Assembly: GCA_963513935.1 (NCBI GenBank)
Contig: OY740768.1
Location: 37,132,368 to 37,196,367 of the forward strand
Source: Aphrophora alni
Lineage: Eukaryota > Arthropoda > Insecta > Hemiptera > Aphrophoridae
Length of the DNA: 64,000 nt
Reading direction: 5' to 3'
Shown here: in pieces, positions 24,880-36,580 of the stretch
Layout of the letters: each line of letters begins with the position of its first letter
Numbering within the stretch: position 1 is the first letter of the stretch
Translations under genes and position numbers: made by a program
Notes under the pieces: generated by a model
The model's input: the letters and a program-made list of their open reading frames with translations, nothing else
Database searches by the model: none
What the model was told of the DNA's origin: nothing

Positions 24880-25230
24880 AGTTTAAAACAAAAATAACAA
24901 GAATAAAAATATCTTAAATGTGATTTTTTTTTTTGCAAAATTGGGCTGTATATAAAAAATAAGTTCAAACCGACCAAAAGGTGAGCTCAGGTCTTTGGTT
25001 TCTACTGATATTCTTTTAAAAGTTTCCAAACAATTTCTATACTTTTTTATTACTTTTGTGAGTATTATCGCTCTTTTGGAAGTAAACTTTGTTAGATTTT
25101 CTTCAAATATAACAGTATACATTTTTGCAATAATTTGGGTAAGATTGTTGGAAAAAATGGATTTGTAAGTTTCAAATGTCGGCAGTTTGTAACAATGTTT
25201 TCGGAATAACATCTCATTTAGGTAATAAAT
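24880..25230 (-). repeat. Dispersed old repeat related to the 140-bp family
   Basis: On the minus strand this stretch has the family's pattern of alternating ccaacaatcttacccaaatt, aaatgtatactgttatattt and ccaaaagagcga. The 109-codon open frame on that strand is low-complexity (Lys, Ile, Phe, Thr rich) without motifs and is interpreted as repeat sequence, not a gene. The alignment is loose. Confidence 0.35.
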
Positions 25231-26469
25231 GTCTCAAAGTTGCTTATCGTTTGTAACTAGAAAATCCATAAAAATAATACCCATATCTGTTTTTAAAATA
25301 AAAATGAGTTATTCTAAAAAAAATAATAAATTTTATTCGCATAACCTTAACAAATTTTAAAAAATAAATCGGATATATTTACCTAACATAATTTTAGTAA
25401 AATTTGGCACATAAGTTTTACTATGTGTGAATAATTACTGTGCCGTGAAATTGCAAAAAGAGGTTAAAAATGTTTTATTAAAAAAAGAAGAAAGATGACA
25501 CTTGTGTCCCATTTTGGAAAGCGTAAAAGTGTTTGCCAGCATAATGAGCTGTTAAACATTTTATATTTCAAATCTCCTGCTTTCCCATAAATATTTCTTA
25601 GTTTATATAAAACTTATTCGATAACTTTATTCATTAGCAATATATTTATTCAAAATTAAAAACAAAGAAAACAATTCGGTAGCGTTGATGCACAACTCAT
25701 TATTTACAAAACACCCGTGGTACAATGACATCGTGCCAGATAATTTGACAGTCCACTTTGCCTCTGTCCATTTGGAATTTAAATAATTATGCTTAGTTAA
25801 AAGCAATGTAAATCACTTCCTTGATTATTAAATAAATTCCATACTGTAGGGCATAACGACACAACATTTAATTAATTGTATTGAAAACTTATGTTAAAAT
25901 TGGAGTGACAGTGGCTGTAACGTGAATGTTTTCATGCAAGCGTTTTATTATTCTCTCACTAAGATTTTTATGTTATTTTCATCTGAAGAAATTTCAATAT
26001 AATAAAATGTGTGAAAAATTAGTAATCAATATGCAATGAAAATTTTAAATTTATGTAAACAAAAGTACGACAAAACAACGTTTCAATGACTAAGTAGTAG
26101 TGTTTAGTACTGAAGATAACGGTCATTGAAATTTTAATAATTTAAAATTTTTAGTCAAACTGGTACATTAATCTTATGTAACTGTACTGTACTGCTTTAA
26201 CGGTAATGTAAAATAAATTTGTTTAAAGATAACGTAAACGCTTTATAGAATTTAAATGTATTCTCAGAAAAAAAAAAGTTATTAAGTTAGGTTGTTTCGA
26301 GAAAATTAGGTATACTCATGTTCTTACGATGGATGACGCAAAACGTTTGAAATAAGGCAAGAGCACTCAAACAAGACTATAAAACGCCTTTGTTTCAAGT
26401 TAGAACTGAGTCTGAATATATCAACATACAACCAGACATAAATTTATTAAAAAATTTAATCACAAGCTC
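25231..26469. other. AT-rich DNA containing a small inverted GAAACG motif pair
   Basis: At about 26077-26143, acaacgtttcaatgac is followed 35-40 bp later by ctgaagataacggtcattga, giving an imperfect inverted repeat with the GTCATTGAAA motif seen at other loci. Nothing else is recognised. Confidence 0.45.
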
Positions 26470-26720
26470 TTCGGTTATACCAAAGTTTTGAAATTATGTC
26501 TATAAATAAAAACAAAAAAGATATTGGTTTTCATCTCTCTAAAAAAATCGGTTCGGGTATAAGACAAAACATCCTCCATGGTACTATTTTTAAAGATCCA
26601 AAGTCTCGAAATTGATTGTACCGATTTCGTGCAAATTCCATTAAAATTCCATTTCGTGCAAATGATCAAAATGAATCCGGCATTAAAACATCCGATTTTA
26701 TTCAATGCGATTTACGCTCT
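26470..26720. repeat. Dispersed old repeat (same family as 28.02, 44.0 and 49.5 kb)
   Basis: The blocks attggttttcatctctctaa, aaatcggttcgg, cctccatggtactattttta and attgattgtaccgatttcgt align with 49.67-49.79 kb (tctttatctcgctaaaaaag, ctggttcg, cccatggagttgttataaa, tctaccgatttc) in the same order. The open frame at 26475-26705 lies inside it and is not a gene. Confidence 0.55.
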
Positions 26721-28019
26721 AGATAACATTCATGTTAAATTTTTCATTTTTTGACTGACAATGACTAAACTGAATTCTTTAGTTTTGTTTGGTCGGTATT
26801 TCGATTGAGAATAACTTTTGTATGAGAAAGATAATGCAGTATTTTTGCCCTATCTATTGTCGTCAGCATAATTACAACTTTAGACATAAGACGTCATTTC
26901 CACTGATCGTATTCAAAAAGCTTTTGTTCCAATTATGAGAATCAGTGAAGCGCAATGATGTCAGAGACTCAATTTAACCCAATTGACAACGAGTAGAGAA
27001 CAGAAGAGTCGAAATTGGGCAGGAAGTTGATCAATTCAAGTACGATTCTCTACAGGGGTAAATCACTACTTTATTGCGACAGATTTAAAACATATTTACG
27101 TTTCTGTGGACGTGTCCATTTGACTTTGGTTTAACGAGGTGTAGCTCGTCTGTCATATGTTTTGGCTCTGTTCCCCGATAGCCTACACTTGTACGTGTGT
27201 CAAATATAATATTTTATTGTTCTCAAAAGAATAGCAGAAGCTATTGTGACATACATGATGGGTTCGCACATCAGAAATACATGAAGGATATCTGTACTTA
27301 CGAAATAACTCACCGTTTGTTGTGTTGTGGAGATTTAGAATGTCCAACATTTGTAGCATTTGATATTTAAAAACATTATACGTTTGCTTTTTAAAAGTAG
27401 GTGACTATTATATTCAACAATTATATTAGTAATTTGATGTACCTAATAATTCATTAGAGATTTTTTTATTCTTTTATGTTTTAAATTGAATGTTTAGTTT
27501 TTGGATTTGAGCTGAAAAAATCAGAATGTTTAAGAACATAGCCTAAAATTAGAAATAAAATGGTAAATACTTTCATTAAGTTTAGTTTCAATATTGTGTA
27601 GGTTGAAGAAAGGTTTAAATTTCTTTTGAACTATTATTTCTTTAGAGAAGTGGAGTAAAATTGTTTTATATTTAGTAATAAAATATCCACGCAAAAATTT
27701 GAAAAAAACAAATTATGAATCTTTTAGGATGTTTATGAAAACAAAATATGTAGGAAAAATGCATATAAAACGGAGCAAAAACATTGCATTATGTTTCTCA
27801 CACACCCATACACAAAAACAAATGCTAAAATAACATTCGTCACCGTTTGTTCCAAAATATTTCCATACTTTAAAAATAAGATAAACCAAAATGTAATTTC
27901 TTTTCTTCCGAATGTTTTCCCTTATGGGTAAGTTAGTATAGAAAGTACACTCTTTTATCAACATTTTGCGAATCTTAATTTTTCTTATATTTGAATTATT
28001 CACAATGGTTTGGTTTATT
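26721..28019. other. AT-rich intergenic DNA
   Basis: No supported gene. The minus-strand frame at 27713-28003 has no motif, and its composition follows the AT-rich background. Confidence 0.5.
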
Positions 28020-28130
28020 AATATCCAAAATTTTAAAAAAATCGGTGTAGCCGATTTTGAAAAAATAGACCTTTTATAATAACTCCATGGGCGATTTTAT
28101 GGTTTACCCGAACCAATATTTTTTCTCTTT
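28020..28130 (-). repeat. Dispersed old repeat, minus orientation
   Basis: Read on the minus strand it gives ggttcgggtaaaccataaaa, cccatggagttattataaaa, ggtctatttt, and ggctacaccgattttttt. It is a good match in order and spacing to the block at 49.67-49.79 kb and to 26.53-26.64 kb. Confidence 0.55.
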
Positions 28131-30029
28131 TTTAACATTATTTGTAGACTCATCACATAATATCTGTTATTCTATCAATTTGTGAGAAATGTGAGATAAC
28201 CACATTACCTTCTGAACACCGGACCGGAGGAGTCCGGACAGCCGGATTTGCATACGGTCGGACGAAACGTATCATAATGTGTTCTGAATGTATATTTGTT
28301 AAATTCTGCAAACATAATTTAGTGTTCATTCTTTTGAACGTACGCCGCGCATACTTGAAGGAAAATATATAAGCTCTACCATCTTGAAACAGGTCGAAGG
28401 AAGTGTTAGTTCTAATTCATTCTACATGACAATTTTCGTTTGATCAGTTAAGCTATTTGGGTCGATAGAATGTTCCCAGATATATAGAAAGAAAAAAAAT
28501 GGGATAAACATGATCTCTGGAGGCTGTAAATAGTGGAATGTTTGAAAACCTCATATTTACACTTTCGGACGCTGTCACAAAATTAGTTAAAATGAATTTT
28601 GGAGTCCTTCATTATAAATCAAAATTTGATGTCAAAATTTCATCACGATCACAATACCTTCAATAGATCCAAAATCGGAAAGTAAAATAAATTTATTGTA
28701 TAAGAGTTTAGACAGTATGTTTCATTTGTTTCAAATTACCGCCAAGTTTTGTGTAACCTCGTAAAACTCAAAATAGGTCTCGAGTAAAACAAACAAAAGA
28801 TTCTGGGATGGGACAACATTGAATGATGCGGGTTGAACAGGAAAGATTCAAATCAAGCCAATTTGTATGACAAAGCAAAGACAGCGACAATGGCGTAGCA
28901 GCGCACATCCGGTTTCTGTCTTGCTGACGCATGAATCCACCTTACCGCCTCCATTAATGATTATGATTTTAGGTTAGGCTACTGACATACTTGTCCAATA
29001 AAGCGGTGTAATTGGTCAATTAGATAGTTTTATTGTAGTTTTGTTTCAATTAAGTGCAATTATCGTAGCATGTAAAGTTTGCCGAGTGAAAACATAAGAA
29101 ATCTATACTATATGCAATCGATATGTTTTAAAGGTTCATTTATCTCCTTATCGGCTTATTGGATTTCATAAACCTTAATGCTCTGCTGGTAAGTGTGTTC
29201 AAACGTTAAGAGTACCCAAATTCGTAATCATTCACCAACCAGAGCGTCGTGTTTAATACAAACAGATGACAGACATTCTAATAATTTGTGTATCAGTGTA
29301 TGCTTATTTAAAATATATGGTACGATTCAAATATTAATATCTCTTCCTATGCTCCGGGAAGCTAACCAAGTGACGAAAGTTAGGTTAGGTTTTCGGTTAC
29401 TTTTCACATTTCAAACAGATTAGGTTATCATTAGGGTTTTATGTTGAAGTAGATTTATTTTATATTTTATTTGAATAATATTTGACATTACATAAACTTT
29501 TAGCCTGTTACAAAACACATGCGGGTTCCATTATTTTTGATGTTGTTTATGATGAAAACAAATATTTAACGCAATAATTTTTAACTCTTTACCATCATCC
29601 TAAATTTCCTGTGTAATTTATTATTACTGTCGTATATTTTGTATTGTGTATTAATGGATTGTTAATATTAGTCTTATAGTTAACAGAAAAGTTGACATTT
29701 GATGAGTTATTTCAGCAAAATGTGAGTCATTCAGTTGACGAGGCCAATTTTTCAACGCCTTGCCAATGCTACTGTTTTCAAGGCAGAGTGACACACTTAA
29801 TATATTAAAATCATCTTGTATTAAAAATTGATAAAAGTAACCCAAATAGTTTTAAATTGGTATTTTGCAATTAAAAGATTTAAAAAATATTAGTTTGTTT
29901 GTATTCATCTGTTAAATAAATCGATTTTAAAGTTATATAATGTTAAAGATTCCACAGCGTTTATATCTTGTTTATTAACGTGTCTTACAGTAAAATATTT
30001 GGCAGATTTATTGAATTGATATTAAATAT
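28131..30029. other. Intergenic DNA with a small GC-rich hairpin patch
   Basis: At 28208-28290 a GC-rich patch contains the perfect stem CCGGAC-loop-GTCCGG. It is flanked by ttctgaacac and gtgttctgaa, which are inverted with one mismatch. Nothing else is recognised. The open frames at 29193-29423 and 29651-29845 show no motifs. Confidence 0.45.
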
Positions 30030-31262
30030 ATTAACACATCCAACATTTTCAACACAATCAACTGTTTCAACACGTATAACTGTTTTAACACGTTTAACAT
30101 ATTCAATGCTTTTAATTGTTCCAAAACAATCATCAGTTTCAACACGTTTAACAGTTTCAACACTATCACCAGTTTCAACTCTTTTATCAGTTTCAAAAAT
30201 ATCAATAGTTTCAACATGTTCAACCGTTTCAACTCGATCAATAGTTTGAAGACATTTAACTGTTTCAACACTTTTAACGGTTTCAACACGCTTAACATTT
30301 TCAACGCGTTAATTGGTCCAAAACAATCATCAGTTTCAACACGTTTAACAGTTTCAACTCGTTTATCAGTCTCAAAAATATCGATAGTTTCAACATGTTC
30401 AACAGTTTCAACTCGATCAATAGTTTGAAGACATTTAACTGTTTTAACACTTTTAACGGTTTCAACACGCTTAACATTTTCAACGCGTTAATTAGTCCAA
30501 AACAATCATCTGTTTCAACACGTTTAACAGTTTTAACACTATCACCAGTTTCAACTCGTTTATCAGTTTCAAAAATATCGATAGTTTCAACATATTCAAC
30601 AGTTTCAACTCGATCAATAGTTTGAAGACATTTAACTGTTTTAACACTTTTAACGGTTTCAACACGCTTAACATTTTCAACGCGTTAATTAGTCCAAAAC
30701 AATCATCTGTTTCAACACGTTTAACAGTTTTAAAACTATCACCAGTTTCAACTCGTTTATCAGTCTCAAAAATATCGATAGTTTCAACATATTCAACAGT
30801 TTCAACTCGATCAATAGTTTGAAGACATTTAACTGTTTTAACACTTTTAACGGTTTCAACACGCTTAACATTTTCAACGCGTTAATTAGTCCAAAACAAT
30901 CATCTGTTTCAACACGTTTAACAGTTTTAACACTATCACCAGTTTCAACTCGTTTATCAGTTTCAAAAATATCGATAGTTTCAACATATTCAACAGTTTC
31001 AACTCGATCAATAGTTTGAAGACATTTAACTGTTTTAACACTTTTAACGGTTTCAACACGCTTCACATTTTCAACGAGTTAATTAGTCCAAAACTATGAT
31101 CGGTTTCAACACGTTTAACAGTTTCAACACTATCACCAGTTTCAACTCGTTTATCAGTTTAAAAAATATTAATAGTTTCAACATGTTTAACATTTTCAAC
31201 GCGTTAATTAGTCCAAAACAATCAACAGCTTCCACGTGTTAACAGTTAACACATTCAACAAA
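30030..31262. repeat. Hierarchical satellite: 18-bp subunits in a 197-bp higher-order repeat
   Basis: The basic unit is 18 bp, consensus GTTTCAACACGTTTAACA. Ten variants plus a 17-bp GTCCAAAACAATCATCT segment form a 197-bp higher-order unit. Anchoring on tcaacgcgtt gives copies at 30301, 30480, 30677, 30874, 31071 and 31196. The spacings are 179, 197, 197, 197 and 125 bp, so the short units lack exactly one and four 18-bp subunits. Flanking parts are more diverged. The 18-bp period gives six-codon repeats (V-S-T-x-x-x) in one frame and open frames on both strands, but 197 is not a multiple of three and every higher-order unit shifts frame, so these are not protein genes. Confidence 0.95.
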
Positions 31263-32399
31263 TTCATACATCAGTTGAAAGAAAACATAATTATCCAAAA
31301 TACACACTTTATTTGCAGCAAGAAGACCTTTCAATGACTAAGTCATCTCGTACACAAACCTTCTTGTCACTTGTAAATTTGTAACAACTAAAGATTATTA
31401 CTTAATCACCGAAACGTCGTCTTTTTATAAATAAACTATATATTGTGGATAACTGTGTTTTCATTCATTTGATAATTGAAGTTTCCACAGGTGTTGTTTA
31501 TTCCAAGCAAATCTTTTCATTACTAATGTTACACAAGTCTAGAAAAATGATCTAAGAATCAATAAATAAATGTAATACAATTTAAGCTTTAACATCATAA
31601 TGAACTAACCTAAATGGTGTTGATGATGGTTTATGATAAATATCTGCGTGCTGTGTAGCCATCTTTACACTTGAAAACATAAGACAGGTTTCTGAAACAA
31701 ACAAAACATAAGATGTTATGATACGTACGGTCTAGAGGATACATTATGTGAGAAGCTTATGCACTTCCTAATCACACGTTTTATATTCTTAACCAGTCAT
31801 TATGTCAATTACATACATTATAAATTAACTAGTTAAAGCGTTGTAATTGCATAATGGATATTACTGTTTGCTTTGAAGGTGAGAAACTAAGGTCATTAGT
31901 TTATGAGAAGGAAATATATTGTAGGAGAAATGTTTTAGATAATTATACTGCGAAGAAATTAAATTCTGTAATATTTTGTTAAACTAAACACACATTGAGA
32001 ATATTATCGTGCACAAATGCAGAAGCACGCCCACACACTGGTTTTACCAACGATATAAATGTAATTAAATTTACTTTTGTATTTTATAGTGTATATAACT
32101 CTTATCTCTAAAGTACGTATGATGAAAGAAATTAAACTCTGCAGGCGTAAAAGGTAGAGAAGTAAACTGACGTAAAAGGTAGAGATTTCTTTTATATTTC
32201 TGGATCATAACGATAGGAAGATCAAAGCTGGACAAAATAAAGCATCCTAAAAGGAATCTTTTGATTAATCGATTTGATTCGTTACAATTTTGAAATTGAA
32301 TATATTTTTTAATGACAAATATAAAATATTTGAAATCTTTTAAAATTCAGGTTAATTCGTATATTATTATTAATTTTTGTTTTCAAATTTTTCGGTTCT
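31263..32399. other. AT-rich DNA with a GAAACGTCGT motif locus
   Basis: Near 31321-31425, ctttcaatgactaagtcatc and attacttaatcaccgaaacg (followed by tcgtc) form a loose inverted pair of the GAAACG-type motif found at other places. There is a small direct repeat of gtaaaaggtagaga near 32148-32185. No gene. Confidence 0.45.
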
Positions 32400-32975
32400 G
32401 CGGCTAAAATTTACAGTTTTGGTAATAACTCAAACAATTTTCTTACATAAACGCAATAGAGCGAAAGTTAGCTCTAACGATTTTGATCCAATTTTTCTGA
32501 AACACTTTTAGAATCCAAATAAAACATATTGGTCGCCATTTCTCCAAAAGCGTTTATCTACTACTTACACGAGAAAGACAAAATATATTAAAAGATTTTT
32601 AAATAGAGACAAAGTTTTGCTTCATTTCTACTATAAATTCCTTCAAAGTTATAATTTTATTTAATTGAAATTGATTTTTAAGGGACAGAGGGCAAGGTTC
32701 ATTTCAGTTTGTTATCAATTATTCCTGAAAAGTAATTTTCTTTTTATTGCAATTTGGGACTTTAGTTTTGTTATTAATTTTTTTATATTTCATTCAATTC
32801 CACTCAAATAGCTCGGTGGATGAATTTTTAATTTTTTTACCGATATTTTTGGGGAGGTTCTAACAATACCCTTTGTTCAGGACCTTAGAAGGTATATTTT
32901 AGCAAAAATTATATAAAAATCGTTATAGCCGATTTTGAGAAATTCAGAATTTTACGTTTTTGTTTTATAGGATCC
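32400..32975. repeat. Dispersed copy of the 140-bp family
   Basis: 32471-32600 reads ctctaacgattttgatccaa, tttttctgaaacac, acatattggtcgccatttct, ccaaaagcg and gagaaagacaaaat. These are the same blocks in the same order as the 17.3-18.2 kb monomer. 32871-32960 (gaccttagaaggtatatttt, aaaatcgttatagccgattt) matches 41.95-42.01 kb. Confidence 0.6.
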
Positions 32976-34374
32976 AAATTTCGAGTTATCGAAAAATATA
33001 ATAAAAGTCACTGTCCAAGTATGAAAGTGATGGCTTATTAAAGAAAAACTAGAAGTGGTCATATGTTATAAATATCTGAGTATAACTCTCTCCTGTGCTG
33101 TTATTGCTTGAAGACTTCAGAAGCAATGCTGTGAAGGCTAAATTTGCGTTGAATTCACTCGGTTCGTTGGTGTCTTCTCAAAGACTGTCTAAATGGCAAG
33201 AAATGGTAAATACAGATTTAGTTTGATTAATTAATTTAATTACTGGTGTTTAATTAAATGAAAAATTCGTGTAATACTGTTGGATATGTTCTCAATTTAT
33301 TTTTATTTCTGTAGCTTTTACTTTAACTCTATATAGAATAAATAAATATGTTATATGTATGTTACAAACACATATTCAAATATCTTAAAAAAATACATCG
33401 ATAATTGAAAAAAATTCACTATAAAACATTGTACATTTAAGACGTTAATTATATATTAAAATATGTCTAGTTCTCTATTTAAATTTTATTTTATAATTAT
33501 TCTCTTTTAGTTAATGCTTTTGTTTTAATGATCCATGGCAGACTATACCAGACATATACTAGGATCATGATCAATTTCTGCAAGAATAAATTTTAGTTCG
33601 TATACATACTTTAATGTCATTATAGAATAAGATTTACTTACTGTTGGTTATAGATTTTTTTTTGAACAAAGACATTATTATTAAATGGAATAAAAGTCTG
33701 GCTATATGTTCAAAATAGGTCAAATATAAAATTAAATCAAAATCGGTCCTAATTTGGGGTAGTCTATACAACACTGCCCAGACTAAAGACGTCAGACATC
33801 AAACATCAACCCTAAAATCATATTTTTGTCTCAAACGGACATTACAGCGAACATATAAAATCGATATTTTAAACTTAACACTATATTTATATGTCATACA
33901 TGATAAAGTAAATAATTTAAGTTTTTTGTAACACATACACGTTTAAAATTTTATAATAGAAATTCTAGAAGTTTCCATCCAAGTTGTATTTCTAGGCTCA
34001 GAAACCTCACGTCTTTGTAATGACTTTAATTGACAGCAGTTAAGTAGGGGGGGGGGAGGTGATTGCAAATCGCCCTGAGTGTTATCGATCACAATTATCA
34101 TCTTTAAATTTGCACCCCCCTCCCATCGCTTGGAAGCATAAACAGTTTGTTTTGCCATTAATAGAGTTTAGCACCTTTTCGCGTATAACAAGACTTAACA
34201 AATTGGCTATGTTAGGTAAAATCGTTGCCAAATATTTATTTGGATTAATTAACAGACATCACAACAACGTAATGATAATTATTTTCTAAAATAGAAGTGT
34301 CTAGCTAATGTGTATTTAAGTACAATGCGAGGCCTTCGGAACTAGCATTTACAACAAATATTATTCAACTACTA
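32976..34374. other. AT-rich DNA with a G10 run and possible repeat fragments
   Basis: An uninterrupted run of ten G lies at 34047-34056 and a C-rich run near 34114-34124. The stretch 33735-33830 (aaatcggtcctaatttgggg, gtcagacatcaaacatcaac) resembles parts near 42.12 and 49.55 kb. The short open frames at 33943-34289 overlap each other on opposite strands and carry no motif. Confidence 0.45.
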
Positions 34375-34440
34375 GGCTTCTTTATTTTATGTTCTATTCT
34401 TCCTTTTCTTATGATAACCCAGAGGTTTTTCGCTTAAAAA
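34375..34440 (+). mobile_element. SINE-like family fragment F (tail part)
   Basis: This contains only the 3' part of the family: cttctttattttatgttcta, ttcttccttttcttatgata and agaggtttttcgctta followed by an A-rich tail. Confidence 0.6.
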
Positions 34441-34717
34441 AATAATTAATAAGAGTTCCCACAGATTATTCTAACCTATAAACTCCACAGTAATTTTTTC
34501 CTGAGATGATAAACAAATTAAATTGAGTGGTGTTATAAATGCATCGTAGACGGTACTATATTTATTATAAATGCGAATCCCTAAGGACTCAGGTTGTACG
34601 TAAATATCCATTAACTAGATGATTCTATTTTAGAAAATTATCATTACTTTGCCATGAACATCTGTTACAATCCAAATAAATATATGGCTACGATTTTACC
34701 TAACATAGCCTAACGAT

Positions 34718-34880
34718 AAATCTTTTTTTCATTTAGTCTTGAGTCAGATCCCGCTCGTTTATGTTTGTCTATTAGATCCCTCTTGACCAACTTTTGTTCT
34801 CTTCAGACCCTGACGCCATTACAGTTTTCAAGGGCCTGGTATCTTTTCTTATACGCTATCTTTTAAATTTGTATTTATTA
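34718..34880 (+). mobile_element. SINE-like family fragment G (central part)
   Basis: The blocks tttagtcttgagtcagatcc, ctattagatccctcttgacc, tgttctcttcagaccctgac and gccattacagttttcaaggg match the centre of the family. The 5' head and 3' hairpin tail are absent. Confidence 0.7.
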
Positions 34881-35988
34881 TATATAATAGTCTATTAATA
34901 CTGAAATTGTAGGATGTAGAAAGTAGAATCCCCATTTCCCACTAGTTAAGAAAAAATGTATGTAATTGTTGTTTGATCTTTGGGAGGATTTTAGGGTCCG
35001 TAGGTCAAACCAACGACCCTTATAATTTCACGCGTGTGGTTGTTCGTCTGCCTGTCTATAAGTTGCAACCAGTCTACACAGACAAGACGATAAAACTTAT
35101 ACAGCATATTTCAAACTTTGAGTTTTTGTTTTTTGTATTGTCTCACATTGAGGAAAAATATATCAGTAACAAAAAATTACCTTGGTGTAAGGGGCAAAAA
35201 CTATCGACTTGAAAAGTTTTATGTATGTGGTATTAAATAAAAGTAGAAGATATTGTGGTGTTTATTTGATGAATAAATTAATGTGTTGCGCCAGGGCGGT
35301 TAAAAGATTTCGACTGTTCGAACTACTGTCCCTATATTCCTAAGGATCCTAAGTTGTGAGCAAAAGCTTGACCCTTTATTTAGTATGTTTTGTTTTTATT
35401 AAGACCATGATGACATCCTTGGTTTTTTGGCCTTTAAAAACTAATAGTAAACAAAATTTGAAGCATATTTTATAAATTTCATAATATTTTTAATTTCATA
35501 GAAATTGTCAAGGATATTTCTGTACCAATAAATCTCTCACAACAAATGGCTGGATATGAACTCAGTAATAAATAACACGTAGCATTAGAGATATTTTTAG
35601 AAAGATGGGGACGATTATAGTTATTATGATTTAAAAGAAAATATTTGGTTTTGTGGTTGGGTGCGTGAGAAAATTAGTGTAATGTTTTTACGTCCTATAA
35701 TTTTCGACAGTAATCATGGTTCATTACACTAAACCGAAATTATCTTTGGATTGAATTATTTACATAAAATGTAATTTACAATGTTAAAGAAGTCTTGGTT
35801 TCAATTTATAATAACTATTAGATATCAATTGATTCAACTATTTGTCATAAAAATGCTTTCGGATAGCAATTTTATTAAAAAACAAAGAGGTACAAAGTAC
35901 AAATTAATACTGTCAGGAAAATCTATTAATACATTGTATTTGATATAACAATACAAAGTTCTATAGCACATTCAGATATAACTGAGAA
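34881..35988. other. AT-rich intergenic DNA
   Basis: The open frame at 34973-35212 has no recognisable motif. No repeat recognised. Confidence 0.5.
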
Positions 35989-36028
35989 GCACACACACAC
36001 ACGCACACGCACCCCCACCCACACACAC

Positions 36029-36119
<91 letters not shown>
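35989..36119. repeat. (AC)n microsatellite with interruptions
   Basis: About 130 bp of AC repeats with acgc, accccc and (catac/atac) interruptions in the first 55 bp, then a pure (AC)n block to the end. The poly-Cys/Val frame on the minus strand is its translation. Confidence 0.95.
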
Positions 36120-36121
<2 letters not shown>

Positions 36122-36291
36122 TCATATTAAAATAAAAGGTTTGATCACGTACTAAGCTAAAAAGTTGTTATTCAGAGCATAGATTACCTTTCGCGAGATT
36201 TATAATAAATGATTTATCGATTGTTTATACAAAGTAAAAAATTACGTTTTCCAACCCCGACTAATTATGTAATTATGATAGTTAAAGATTA

Positions 36292-36580
36292 ATTTATGTC
36301 TTGTTATTTAAAGGCAAAAATCGTTTGGTCATTATCATCTTAAAAAAATAATAAGAAAAAAAGAGTATAAAATAAAGAACCCTAGCACTTGAATACTCCT
36401 ATAGTTTCAGGTTAGGTTAGGTTATGAACAAGGTTAGGTCAGGGTCAGAAGAGAACAAGCGATATCTGTAAGAAAATATAAAAGAGAGGGATCTAACCCA
36501 AGACTACACGAAAAAAGGTGTAGAATTGGTGTTACTCGGATTGCCACATCCGTACTCACTATAACTAAGCTCCTGGAGGG
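36292..36580 (-). mobile_element. SINE-like family copy H, with a TTAGG-repeat expansion inside
   Basis: This is a full-length minus copy. The tail end is on the left (tatttaaaggcaaaaatcgt, ggtcattatcatctt). Then come cttgaatactcctatagttt, atctaacccaagactacacg, aaaaaaggtgtagaattggt and the head cactataactaagctcctgg. In the centre, where other copies read gcgtcagggtcgaaagag, this copy reads caggttaggttaggttatga then acaaggttaggtcagggtca. This is a local gain of (TTAGG)n-type sequence (about 36409-36452). Confidence 0.85.

Noticed and set aside
24883..25212. 109-codon open frame on the minus strand
   Set aside because: It lies within a dispersed old repeat and has low-complexity Lys/Ile/Phe composition.
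29968..31066. Several overlapping open frames on both strands with V-S-T or L-K repeats
   Set aside because: They follow from the 18-bp satellite period. The 197-bp higher-order unit shifts the frame, and stops recur at the same place in each unit.
35926..36114. Poly-Cys/Val open frame
   Set aside because: Translation of the (AC)n microsatellite.
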